Source of the DNA: Pseudomonadota bacterium
GTDB taxonomy: Bacteria; Bdellovibrionota; Oligoflexia; Oligoflexales; Oligoflexaceae
Direction of reading: 5' to 3'
Assembly (NCBI GenBank): GCA_029556045.1
Contig: JAKQGS010000044.1
Location: 1-23,290, forward strand
DNA length: 23,290 nucleotides
Position numbers and translations under genes: made by a program
Part shown: positions 7,086 through 14,332 of the stretch, piece after piece
Layout: every line of letters starts with the position of its first letter
Position numbering within the stretch: position 1 is the stretch's first letter
Notes under the pieces: generated by a model
Told to the model about the DNA's origin: nothing
Database searches by the model: none
What the model saw: only the letters and a program-made list of their open reading frames with translations

Positions 7086-7141
7086 AACTCAACAAATTCA
7101 ACCGGTTTTGTTTAGAAATCGGTTTTTTTTATTGTTGAGTT
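7086..7141 (+). terminator. terminator nested inside a second inverted repeat
   Basis: The inner stem AACCGGTTT (7100-7108) pairs with AAATCGGTT (7116-7124), with one G-U pair and a 7-nt loop, and runs into eight T (7123-7130): a Rho-independent terminator. It is enclosed by a perfect 10-bp outer repeat, AACTCAACAA (7086-7095) and TTGTTGAGTT (7132-7141). The outer stem would form only after the T tract is transcribed, which might protect the 3' end or allow read-through regulation. Confidence 0.8.
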
Positions 7142-7165
7142 CCTCGCTGGACTTCGATCCCCCCT

Positions 7166-7174
7166 TGATATAAA
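7166..7174 (+). promoter_or_regulatory. extended -10 promoter for cyoE
   Basis: TGATATAAA is a TG-n-extended -10 (TG at 7166-7167, hexamer TATAAA at 7169-7174, 5 of 6). No good -35 is present at 17 nt, as is common for extended -10 promoters. Transcription would begin near 7181. A GTG start at 7190 would then leave almost no leader, which favours the ATG at 7223. Confidence 0.45.
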
Positions 7175-7222
7175 TACTGGACGCTGCCAGTGCTGAAATT
7201 CCTTCATCAAAAAAGGGCTGTT

Positions 7223-8155
7223 ATGCGTTATTCATCCAAGGTGAACCAACCGTCTTTCCCGGAGACGGCACGACGTGCCGAGGGGATTTCGGCGGTTGCG
7301 AAGGAATACTTTCAGATGACTAAACCCACCATTGGGATGCTGGTGGTCATTACCGTTATTCCATCATTGATTATGGTCAATTCGGAACTTCCCAGCCCGG
7401 TTTTAACCATCGTGACGCTGCTGGGGACATTCCTGGCGGCCTCGTCCTCTGGCATCTTCAATCATTTGGTGGATGCCGATATCGACCAAGCGATGGTAAG
7501 GACCAAATCTCGGCCGCTACCATCTGGAAAGGCCAATAAAAAGGTGGCATTCACTCTGGCCGTTGCTCTGGGAGTGGTGTCATTTTTGATGCTTTACCTA
7601 TGGGCTCATCCTTTGGCAGCCTGGGTTGCTTTGGCGGCTAATGCTTTTTATGTGATGGTCTACACCATGTATCTCAAAAGACGAACAGTCCAAAATATCG
7701 TCATCGGCGGGGCGGCAGGGGCTGTGGGACCGTTGATCGGATGGGCGGCTGTCGCTGGGCGTCTGGATTTGCCCGCATGGATTCTGTTTTTGGTGATATT
7801 TCTTTGGACGCCCCCGCATTTTTGGGCTCTGGCCATCAAATACAAGGATGACTATGCCAAAGCCAACATTCCCATGATGCCATCCGTGCGGGGTGTTGAT
7901 CACACTCAGCTTCAAATCCTCATCTATACCCTGACCCTGATCCCAACGATCGCATCTCTGTATTACCTGCAGTCCGCTGGCTGGATTTATTTGGTGTCAG
8001 CCATGGCTATGACCCTTTACTTTTGCTGGCTTGCACTTAGAATGTATTGGCGACGTGATCCCAAATTGGCCATGCCGTTGTTTTACTATTCGTGTTTTTA
8101 TCTCTTTGGCATTTTTGGCACCCTCACCATTGATCGCATTCTGATCCAGGGATAA
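7223..8155 (+). CDS. cyoE: protohaem IX farnesyltransferase (haem O synthase)
   Basis: CyoE/CtaB transfers a farnesyl group to haem B, giving haem O for haem-copper terminal oxidases; it is a polytopic inner-membrane UbiA-family prenyltransferase. The 310-aa product has FQMTKPTIGM near residue 30, the first Asp-rich motif in NHLVDADIDQAMVRTKSRPLP (N80, D84, D88 and RT-SRPLP), then YTMYLKRRTVQNIVIGGAAG, GPLIGWAAVAG, and LFLVIFLWTPPHFWALAIK with the second conserved block ending in KANIPMMPSVRG. About eight or nine hydrophobic helices are apparent. The ATG at 7223 has AAGGG 5 nt upstream and is preferred over the in-frame GTG at 7190. No oxidase subunit genes are in the window. A NifU-type gene follows after about 30 nt. 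Confidence 0.95.
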   Translation: MRYSSKVNQPSFPETARRAEGISAVAKEYFQMTKPTIGMLVVITVIPSLIMVNSELPSPVLTIVTLLGTFLAASSSGIFNHLVDADIDQAMVRTKSRPLPSGKANKKVAFTLAVALGVVSFLMLYLWAHPLAAWVALAANAFYVMVYTMYLKRRTVQNIVIGGAAGAVGPLIGWAAVAGRLDLPAWILFLVIFLWTPPHFWALAIKYKDDYAKANIPMMPSVRGVDHTQLQILIYTLTLIPTIASLYYLQSAGWIYLVSAMAMTLYFCWLALRMYWRRDPKLAMPLFYYSCFYLFGIFGTLTIDRILIQG

Positions 8156-8186
8156 GTTGAGATCACCGTTATTTGGGGAGTTTGGA

Positions 8187-8408
8187 ATGATTGAGCAAAT
8201 TAAGGAAATCATAGAGAAGGATATCAATCCACAGCTTGAATTGCATGCGGGCGGCTGTGAACTAATCGATGTGGACGACGGCATAGTCACTCTGCGGCTC
8301 TATGGCGGCTGCTCAGGATGCCCATCCAGTCAGATTACCTTATTTAACGGTATTGTTCCGATTTTAAAGGAAAAAATTCCAGAAATTCGTGATGTAGTGC
8401 TGGGTTGA
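8187..8408 (+). CDS. NifU C-terminal-domain Fe-S carrier protein
   Basis: This 73-aa stand-alone NifU C-terminal (Nfu) domain transiently holds and delivers Fe-S clusters. It shows the signature HAGGCELIDVDDGIVTLRLY followed by GGCSGCPSSQITLFNGI and IPEIRDV, with the cluster-binding C42-S-G-C45. The ATG at 8187 has GGGGAG 6 nt upstream; an upstream TTG in frame is unlikely. It sits about 30 bp after cyoE and is probably cotranscribed with it. Free-standing Nfu proteins of this size are common; nothing is missing. A role in maturing respiratory or [2Fe-2S] proteins such as the ferredoxin upstream is plausible but not shown. Confidence 0.92.
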   Translation: MIEQIKEIIEKDINPQLELHAGGCELIDVDDGIVTLRLYGGCSGCPSSQITLFNGIVPILKEKIPEIRDVVLG

Positions 8409-8490
8409 TTCTTACCGCTCCCTAAAGTTTCGGTCGTTTTTCCGATAAGCCCTTATACTCATTGGATGCAATGGTGTGGGAGCGCGCTGC

Positions 8491-8913
8491 GTGAATAGTG
8501 TATTTCAATTTTTAGTCATTCTGATTCTGAATTTGTTGGGGAGCGGTTCTACGGAAGCCGCCCCAAAGCCCATGCCCACCGATTCGGAGCTGCGGCGCGA
8601 TATCCGATTCTATGAGCATAAAAACCCGAATCTGGCGCTCGAAATTCCGGTTCATGCAGAATACTACTCCTGGCGTATAAAAGGTAAAATCGGGGGCGTT
8701 GACCTTTATCCGACAGAAGTTCCCGTGGTTGTTTATGAAGAAGACCGCATGCGTACCCGGCAAATCAGTGTCATCGCCGTGGGGCAGGAGTTTGAAATCA
8801 AAAAAGTCCAGAACATCAAGGGCGCCCATTATTATTCTTACGAACTACCCCAGACGGTTGAAGGTGTGAGGGAAGGTTGGATAGCGGGATACTTCATTGA
8901 AAAGGTTGAGTGA
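8491..8913 (+). CDS. exported SH3-like domain protein
   Basis: No specific family is recognised. From a GTG start at 8491, with GGGAG 8 nt upstream, the 140-aa product begins MNSVFQFLVILILNLLGSGS and has a probable signal-peptidase site after TEA or TEAA. The mature part is a compact, beta-rich domain. VVVYEEDRMRTRQISVIAVG, EFEIKKVQ, and the ending EGWIAGYFIEKVE follow the pattern of bacterial SH3 (SH3b) domains, where a G-W-hydrophobic strand closes the fold. Such domains often bind peptides or cell-wall material in the periplasm. An in-frame GTG at 8476 would add five residues and weaken the signal peptide. A TATACT hexamer at 8454 could be part of a promoter. Confidence 0.7.
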   Translation: MNSVFQFLVILILNLLGSGSTEAAPKPMPTDSELRRDIRFYEHKNPNLALEIPVHAEYYSWRIKGKIGGVDLYPTEVPVVVYEEDRMRTRQISVIAVGQEFEIKKVQNIKGAHYYSYELPQTVEGVREGWIAGYFIEKVE

Positions 8914-9017
8914 AGCCCCGATCGCATTGTCCGTCTTTCTGCCACTTTTCCAGGGCTGTGGCTAGTTCTTCGACAAACGTCTTCAATAAAATCAATGTCA
9001 TGCAATGGCACAGGGTT

Positions 9018-9026
9018 TGCTCTAAT
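9018..9026 (+). promoter_or_regulatory. extended -10 promoter for the 104-aa gene
   Basis: TGCTCTAAT (TG at 9018-9019, hexamer TCTAAT at 9021-9026, 5 of 6) lies about 70 nt before the ATG at 9095. No convincing -35 accompanies it. It is the only promoter-like site in the 181-bp gap 8914-9094. Confidence 0.35.
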
Positions 9027-9094
9027 ACGGATGTCGGCTTAATCGTGAGCCGTCTTCTCCCGTTGTTGCACCCTTACCTGCGCAGGACTTGAAC

Positions 9095-9409
9095 ATGCTC
9101 CAATCCCCCAAAAACTCCCTTATCATTGAATGCGAATTAGACTCTGCTACTCTGGAAGTCGTCCGGGATCTCCGTAGGATGCGCCTGGAGATTGCAAAAA
9201 AGCAATTGGCGGATGCTGAAAACACCATCAGCGAATTGCTGGCGAGGGGTTTGATAGCTGAAGGGGAGCAGAGTGACTATCGGGCATCCCTGCAGGGAAC
9301 TTTGACGCAAAAGATTCAGGAATTGGAATCGCGCAATCGTCAGGATCACGTCGTTTTTGCCGATGAGATTGAATTTATGGTCAGTCTTATGGATAAACAA
9401 TCGTCTTGA
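9095..9409 (+). CDS. hypothetical helical protein, 104 aa
   Basis: No family is recognised. The protein is acidic, soluble and predicted almost entirely alpha-helical after residue 15. A charged amphipathic stretch from about residue 20 to 85 (LEVVRDLRRMRLEIAKKQL, DAENTISELLARGLIAEGEQ, TLTQKIQELESRNRQ) looks like a two-helix coiled coil or hairpin. There is no signal peptide or metal motif. CAGGA 7 nt before the ATG serves as ribosome-binding site; a TTG six bases upstream is an alternative. It converges on map with only 9 bp between stops and no terminator visible. Confidence 0.65.
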   Translation: MLQSPKNSLIIECELDSATLEVVRDLRRMRLEIAKKQLADAENTISELLARGLIAEGEQSDYRASLQGTLTQKIQELESRNRQDHVVFADEIEFMVSLMDKQSS

Positions 9410-9418
9410 GAGTATACC

Positions 9419-10174
9419 TCAGTCGACAACCGTCAGGATTTCAACTAAGCCATCGCTACGAATGGCGATGGTGTGTTCAAATTGAGCGCTTAACGATCCA
9501 TCGATGGTCACGGCTGTCCATCCATCAGCTTTAACTTTGGTCTTCCAATGCCCTATATTGATCATTGGTTCGATGGTAAACACCATGCCTGGCGTCAACC
9601 GAACACCCGTACCCGCTGTGCCAAAGTGAGAGACTTGTGGCTCTTCATGAAAGCTTCGTCCGATGCCATGACCGACAAAATCCCGGACCACGCTATATTT
9701 GTGCTCTTCGGCGTGCGCCTGAATGGCTGCACCGATGTCTCCGATCCGTCCGCCTGAACGGACAGCTTGAATGCCTCGATCAAGGCACTCTTTGGTAACC
9801 CGCACCAGCTTTTGCGCCTCATCACTGACCTGGCCCACCAAAAAAGTGCGGGAGGTATCGCCATAGTACCCGTCGACGATGGTTGTGATATCGACGTTGA
9901 TAATATCGCCATTTTTCAATTTGACTTTGGTACTGGGAATGCCATGGCACACCACATCATTGATAGAAGTACAGATGGATTTGGGAAAGCCTTTGTAATT
10001 CAAGGGAGCTGAAATTCCACCATGCTTGATAGTGAATTCATGGCAGATTTCGTTTAACTCCTGTGTCGTCACTCCCGGTTTGATAAAGGGCTCGATCATA
10101 TTCAAAACTTGCGCTGCGAGCCGACAGGACGGTTTCATCGCGTCAATTTCTTTATCATTTTTCAAAATAATCAA
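9419..10174 (-). CDS. map: methionine aminopeptidase, type I
   Basis: Removes the initiator Met from nascent proteins with small second residues; a cytosolic dinuclear metal enzyme. The 251-aa length fits type Ia enzymes. All ligands are seen, each two less than in E. coli: D95 and D106 in NVDITTIVDGYYGDTSRTF, H169 in GHGIG, E202 in FTIEPM, E233 in QFEHT. The substrate-contact His is H77 in VCHGIP. The start is a TTG at 10174 preceded by AGGGGA at about 5 nt; the next in-frame TTG, three codons later, is possible, and no nearby ATG gives the right length. It starts 9 nt after the end of a substrate-binding-protein gene and is probably cotranscribed with it, which is not a usual partner for map. 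Confidence 0.97.
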   Translation of the reverse strand: MIILKNDKEIDAMKPSCRLAAQVLNMIEPFIKPGVTTQELNEICHEFTIKHGGISAPLNYKGFPKSICTSINDVVCHGIPSTKVKLKNGDIINVDITTIVDGYYGDTSRTFLVGQVSDEAQKLVRVTKECLDRGIQAVRSGGRIGDIGAAIQAHAEEHKYSVVRDFVGHGIGRSFHEEPQVSHFGTAGTGVRLTPGMVFTIEPMINIGHWKTKVKADGWTAVTIDGSLSAQFEHTIAIRSDGLVEILTVVD

Positions 10175-10183
10175 AACAATCCC

Positions 10184-11758
10184 CTATTTCGAAGCGCGCA
10201 CCACTTGCTGCAGCAATTCATGGAACCAGTCAGGGTTCCGAATAAAGATTTTATTGGGCAATCCTCGCTGCAAACCCGCTATGGTCAGGCAGCTGCGATG
10301 TTGCATGAGGATGGTGAAAGGCTCAAGTTCATAAACCCGGCGATGGATCGCCATGAGGTCACCAAAGTCCGGTTTTTCGTGGCTCAATGAGCGGGCATAT
10401 TTGTCGACCAGTGAGTTAAGAGCGGGGTCACTCCAATGAAAAAAATCTTTATTTTCAGAGGGGTACCCTAAGCCGATACGCCTGAGATCACCATCTGGCC
10501 AAGGTAATACCACAGCCATCAGGTTGCCGTCCAGCACCGTTGCCCGGGCGGGTTTTGGGGACACAAAATGTGTTCTGATGCCAATCGCCGCAAAGCTATC
10601 GGACAGAACCTTGATGAGGAGATCCGGAGCGGTATGGGGGATACCAATCGTGAGTTCGAAAGGCTGGCCCTGGGGGATCATGCGGGTGCTGTTGAGATTG
10701 GGACGTCGATATCCTTGGGATGTGAGGAGCCGGTCCGCAAGGGCATAATCATGGGGGCGGATCACCGTGTTTCGGTCATACCCAGGATGAGCCCTGAGGA
10801 TGGGGGCTGATACGAGATCCCCCAGAAAGCCGGCCCCGGCACGTAAAATCGTTCCCCTTGGAGCCGCAGCGGTTAAAGCCTGGCGGACTTCTGGTTTGTG
10901 GACAGATGGACTTTGCGGATTCCAGGATATGGCTGTCATAACCGGCAGGTCGAGCGGCCGGTCACATTTTATGGATTCATCTGGTAGTCGGGAATTCGGA
11001 GAGCCGCTGAAGTCTGATGAGTAACGGAACTTCAGACTCACCGACCCTTTGGCCGCCTTGGTTTTGCTTTTCACCGCTCCATCTGGCGAAGAAACCACTT
11101 GCGGACTGGCAAACGAGAGGCGTTCTGGGAGCGTTGGGCTCGGTCGGTTGAGGATCAATTGCACCTGAGATTCGTTCTGTTGGATCCGATACAGACCGAC
11201 ACATTGAAAGCCTTTTGGGGGGGAAGGTTTTCGTATGGGGAGGTAGTTCAATATGTATGGTCCAAAGGAGGGTGTTTCTGACCACTGCACCACCAAACGC
11301 TGAGGCTCATGGGCCGTCACACTAAAGGTTGGCGGATTAGAAAGGTATGGACTATGTCGCATGATAGCCGGGCTTAAATCTTTTTCAAGCAGTGCTTTGA
11401 CATCCTGTGCCGTAAATGGATCACTATCCCACCATTTCAACCCGGTCCGTAATTCCAGCTCCCATTGGGTCGCTCCGGCATTCTGAGTAACGGCAAGTCG
11501 GCGCAGCAGATAGACTTCGGACGCCTGCTTCATGAGGTTTAACCGAGTCAGAGTCGGGCAGGCGAGTCGCCCCCAAACGGGATGACTCAGCATACCTGCT
11601 GAATCAAGATCTTCGAAACTGCTGGGGGGGGTGTCGGACCAGCCTTCAACCTGTATCGTAACCGACTGGGCTAACAAAACCGGGCTAAAATGGGCTATTA
11701 GAACAAGTCCCCAAAACCACGGATTACGTTTCAAATGAATAAAGGGGTGAATAGTCAT
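10184..11758 (-). CDS. extracellular solute-binding protein, family 5 (peptide/nickel type)
   Basis: Periplasmic solute-binding protein of the SBP_bac_5 (oligopeptide/DppA-like) type. From ATG 11758 the product is 524 aa with a signal peptide (LKRNPWFWGLVLIAHFSPVL, cleavage probably after LLA). The family pattern is seen in WELELRTGLKWWDSDPFTAQ followed by DVKALLE, in FQCVGLYRIQQNESQVQL, and near the C-terminus in DPALNSLVDKYARSL and IHRRVYELEPFTILMQHR. Similarity is moderate and the protein may be divergent. No permease or ATPase genes adjoin, so it is an orphan; such proteins may act as chaperones or sensors instead. An upstream in-frame ATG at 11827 would bury the signal peptide. The gene contains G/C runs of 7 and 8 bases (11217-11223, 11624-11631). 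It diverges from the FAD oxidoreductase gene. Confidence 0.82.
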   Translation of the reverse strand: MTIHPFIHLKRNPWFWGLVLIAHFSPVLLAQSVTIQVEGWSDTPPSSFEDLDSAGMLSHPVWGRLACPTLTRLNLMKQASEVYLLRRLAVTQNAGATQWELELRTGLKWWDSDPFTAQDVKALLEKDLSPAIMRHSPYLSNPPTFSVTAHEPQRLVVQWSETPSFGPYILNYLPIRKPSPPKGFQCVGLYRIQQNESQVQLILNRPSPTLPERLSFASPQVVSSPDGAVKSKTKAAKGSVSLKFRYSSDFSGSPNSRLPDESIKCDRPLDLPVMTAISWNPQSPSVHKPEVRQALTAAAPRGTILRAGAGFLGDLVSAPILRAHPGYDRNTVIRPHDYALADRLLTSQGYRRPNLNSTRMIPQGQPFELTIGIPHTAPDLLIKVLSDSFAAIGIRTHFVSPKPARATVLDGNLMAVVLPWPDGDLRRIGLGYPSENKDFFHWSDPALNSLVDKYARSLSHEKPDFGDLMAIHRRVYELEPFTILMQHRSCLTIAGLQRGLPNKIFIRNPDWFHELLQQVVRASK

Positions 11759-11771
11759 GGATACAAAAGAG

Positions 11772-11784
11772 CCTATTTGATAGG
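11772..11784. promoter_or_regulatory. short inverted repeat between divergent genes
   Basis: CCTAT-TTG-ATAGG is a perfect 5-bp inverted repeat with a 3-nt centre, followed by TTTT on the plus strand. It lies in the 91-bp gap between the solute-binding protein and FAD oxidoreductase starts. It could be an operator for either gene. A plus-strand pair TTGATA/TATTTT overlaps it, but with a short 15-nt spacer. Assignment is weak. Confidence 0.25.
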
Positions 11785-11849
11785 TTTTCAACAGTTGTAT
11801 TTTAACGGGATCGCCCCAAAAAGCCATCCCCTAATCGGCCAGGTAGCCA

Positions 11850-13022
11850 TTGAAGCAGAGATTGTCCAAAAAATACGACGTCGTGGTCGTGGGTGGGGGA
11901 ATGACCGGATGTGCAGCGGTCCATCACCTCACCCGACAAGGGATCACCAATATTGCCTGGATTGTCCCTCAGAAAATATCCGCGTCAGGGGTGTCCGCTG
12001 GCATTTTAAGTGGCGAGCCCTGGGACAATTTCACCCGTTTTTCCCACGCACATGGCAGCCGGTTTTCGGAATATCTTTGGCAGATCATGCGAGACGGGTT
12101 TGATGCGTTAACGAGGCAGCTGGAGCAGTGGGGTATACCAATCGCACGTGGCCGGCGTGTTCGCCTGATTTTATCGCAGCATGAGTTGGCGGAATGTGAA
12201 TCTGCGGTTCATCAGTTGACGTCCGCTGGATTTTCCGTGGAGTTGTTTGATCCTGCTGACGACCTGCACTTTCCCGGACTTGGTGCAGAGGTCATGGCCG
12301 TGCAGGATAGTGGTACCGTGGCGGCTATGGTTGACCCCGGTGCCGTTTTGAGCGCTTTTCATCAGCACACCAAAATCCCTGCAATGGATGGTAAAGCGGA
12401 GAGGATCGAAAGCAAAGGCACCAGTGTGTTTTGCCACCTGGCAGATGGGAGGCAACTGGAGGCATCGTTTGTGGTGTTAGCCTGTCATGGGGAAATCCCA
12501 GGTTTTTTGCCAACATTACGGGATGCCTTGGTTCCCTACAATGATCAATGGGCTGCCTATTCCCGTCCTTTGGCATGGCCGGCTGGGTCGCTTGCAGCTG
12601 GAGACGTATTCAGTGCCAATCATGGTCATATCTGGGGAGGAATCCATCCTCAAGGAAATGTGCACTGTGGTGGCGCCCGCTATCTGCGTCCTCTTGCCGG
12701 GATTGGACAGCATAAATCGGAATGGCGGGACGATATCAGTCAGCACCTTGCTCGAAAATTAGGTGGTATTTTCAGTGGTGAATTTAAACCGGTTGGTGGA
12801 CAACGTGCCGCCTTGACCGACTGCTGGCCCTGCGATGAATTGCCAGTTATCGGTCCCATGTTTGGTGAATCGCAAGTCCTTTTGGCGACGGGATATATGG
12901 GCAATGGGCTGGTTTGGGGTTATTGGGCCGGGCGAGTTGTGGCGGAACTTATCGCTTGCGGTCAATGTGCCGATCTGGATCGGCGCCTTGCTCCAGGTCG
13001 GTTTAGAAGTTTGGGAACCTGA
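11850..13022 (+). CDS. FAD-dependent oxidoreductase, DAO family
   Basis: A 390-aa member of the D-amino-acid oxidase/glycine oxidase superfamily, which oxidises amines with FAD. The Rossmann start [20 protein letters not shown] (9-28) and the C-terminal block [29 protein letters not shown] and the RF ending are characteristic. The Glu normally found at the end of the second strand to bind the FAD ribose is replaced (NIAWIVPQ, residues 34-41). GVSAGILSG follows as expected. The substrate is unknown; gamma-glutamylputrescine oxidase-like or glycine oxidase-like enzymes are closest by pattern. An in-frame TAG at 11844 limits the N-terminus, so the start must be TTG at 11850 (AGGT upstream) or TTG at 11862. 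yacG follows after 8 nt. Confidence 0.85.
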   Translation: MKQRLSKKYDVVVVGGGMTGCAAVHHLTRQGITNIAWIVPQKISASGVSAGILSGEPWDNFTRFSHAHGSRFSEYLWQIMRDGFDALTRQLEQWGIPIARGRRVRLILSQHELAECESAVHQLTSAGFSVELFDPADDLHFPGLGAEVMAVQDSGTVAAMVDPGAVLSAFHQHTKIPAMDGKAERIESKGTSVFCHLADGRQLEASFVVLACHGEIPGFLPTLRDALVPYNDQWAAYSRPLAWPAGSLAAGDVFSANHGHIWGGIHPQGNVHCGGARYLRPLAGIGQHKSEWRDDISQHLARKLGGIFSGEFKPVGGQRAALTDCWPCDELPVIGPMFGESQVLLATGYMGNGLVWGYWAGRVVAELIACGQCADLDRRLAPGRFRSLGT

Positions 13023-13030
13023 GGTGGATC

Positions 13031-13237
13031 ATGGCGAAAATTGTTGAAAAAATTGTGCGGTGTCCCCGCTGTCGCAAAGAATGTGTTTATGGTGAAGTTA
13101 ATCCTTGGCGACCATTTTGCAGTGAGCGTTGCAAACTCATCGATATCGGGGCGTGGGCCGACGAGTCCTATCGCTTTCCTACGGAGACGAGGGTTGAGGG
13201 AGAATCAATCGACGAATTATTGGATGACGAATCTTAA
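13031..13237 (+). CDS. yacG: DNA gyrase inhibitor YacG (zinc-binding)
   Basis: YacG is a small zinc protein that binds GyrB and inhibits gyrase. The 68-aa product has the complete zinc site CPRC (C11, C14) and FCSERC (C30, C34) with the C-x2-C-x15-C-x3-C spacing. The signature [16 protein letters not shown] follows, then an acidic tail ([11 protein letters not shown]) typical of the family. ATG 13031 has GAGGTGG upstream and is 8 nt after the FAD oxidoreductase stop, so the two are probably cotranscribed. In many bacteria yacG sits next to coaE or yacF, so this partner is different. No terminator is visible in the 53 bp before the convergent gene. Confidence 0.94.
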   Translation: MAKIVEKIVRCPRCRKECVYGEVNPWRPFCSERCKLIDIGAWADESYRFPTETRVEGESIDELLDDES

Positions 13238-13290
13238 AAGCGTCCCACCTAAGATAGAGTCGCCGGTCGGGAGGAAATGGAAATTCTTCG

Positions 13291-14307
13291 TCACTCATCA
13301 AGGTTTTTAAGCCAAAACAGTTGGGGTCTGTCGTCTACAATAACGGCGATAAGAGGAGCACGCACGGTCAACCTCTGGATATTTTCATTTTCATTGATTT
13401 CCAAATGAAATTCTTTTTTGCTTCGTTGTGCCACATCATATATTTCTAGTTTGCCGCTGCCGAAGAGGTACGCATGAGTGGTTTTGTCCACATGCATGGC
13501 GCTGAGTTTAAGGGATGGATTGACGGGAATAATCGTTTTACCCTTTGATGAAGTCTCCAGCACAATCACGTTGCGGTGGGTGTTTAGAAAAAGGTCGTCA
13601 CCATTACCCTGCAGATCTAAGACCATGTTTTTGACCTGATGAATCGTCGCGGGTTTCCCCCAATTTTTTTGGGGGGAAAATTCCTGCATCAAAAGGTTAT
13701 TGTTGGAGAGTAGCCATAATTGCATTTTATCAGGATCAATCCAGACCCTTTCCGCCTCCTTCATATCGGGGGGGGCTGCAAATGTTTTGATGGACTGTTT
13801 TGTCAAGTCCACGACGTTAATGGTGTTCTGCATCAGCCACCAAAATTTATTGTCAATAAAACGATGGCCGACCAGCTTCCCCGGCGAGGGTAGCTGATAG
13901 CGATAAACAAGCTGGGGACTGACACTGAGGTCCAGCAATGTGTATGAGCCGATCACCAGCAGGCGACCGGGTTCAATGGGCTCAATTTCAGAAAACTTGG
14001 ATGGGGAGCTGGTTGATCCAAGATGGATGCGCTTCAAAGAGCCGGTTCCTATGTCCCATTGCCAAAGTTTGCTCTTTCCCAGCATCCAGACTTTGTTCAT
14101 ATCAGGAGAAATCTTAACATCTTTGATGGGAAGATCCTGATCGAGGGTCTCCAACTGAAAATTCGGTAAAGTAAGTTCCTGAACACGTGGATCGGGAGGT
14201 TGTCTGTTTGGTGTGGCGAGAGCCGATTGAGGTGAAGTGATTCCAAGGAGGCAGCCAGCAAATATAACCAAAAAATACTTAACGCTATAGCCAGGAGGCT
14301 GACGCAT
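13291..14307 (-). CDS. exported protein, probable beta-propeller fold
   Basis: No named family is recognised. The 338-aa product has a signal peptide (VKYFLVIFAGCLLGI, cleavage probably after SALA). The remainder is made of repeating short strands with a G-x-L-x-(I/V)-W/Y-D pattern. Examples are KVWMLGKSKLWQWDIGTG (71-88), RLLVIGSYTLLDL, QLWLLSNNNLLMQEF, and AYLFGSGKLEIYDV. This suggests a WD40/quinoprotein-like propeller in the periplasm or outer envelope. The ATG has GGAG 7 nt upstream. It follows holA by 25 nt in the same direction and may be read from the holA promoter. An 8-base G run (13768-13775) encodes two prolines within the gene. Function unknown. Confidence 0.75.
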   Translation of the reverse strand: MRQPPGYSVKYFLVIFAGCLLGITSPQSALATPNRQPPDPRVQELTLPNFQLETLDQDLPIKDVKISPDMNKVWMLGKSKLWQWDIGTGSLKRIHLGSTSSPSKFSEIEPIEPGRLLVIGSYTLLDLSVSPQLVYRYQLPSPGKLVGHRFIDNKFWWLMQNTINVVDLTKQSIKTFAAPPDMKEAERVWIDPDKMQLWLLSNNNLLMQEFSPQKNWGKPATIHQVKNMVLDLQGNGDDLFLNTHRNVIVLETSSKGKTIIPVNPSLKLSAMHVDKTTHAYLFGSGKLEIYDVAQRSKKEFHLEINENENIQRLTVRAPLIAVIVDDRPQLFWLKNLDE

Positions 14308-14332
14308 GTTATCGCTCCATGATGCAAGTTGA

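Noticed and set aside
7190..7222. GTG start for cyoE
   Set aside because: It has no Shine-Dalgarno and only about 9 nt of leader from the predicted promoter; the ATG at 7223 is better.
8910..9092. 60-codon ORF with GTGA overlap to the SH3-like gene, ending just before the next start
   Set aside because: The layout is suggestive, but the translation is rich in Ser, His, Cys and Arg with no hydrophobic periodicity, shows no codon bias like its neighbours, and an apparent promoter lies inside it. Probably non-coding.
11759..11827. Longer start for the solute-binding protein
   Set aside because: It would place 23 polar residues before the signal peptide. GGGG lies directly against that ATG, too close to serve as a ribosome-binding site.
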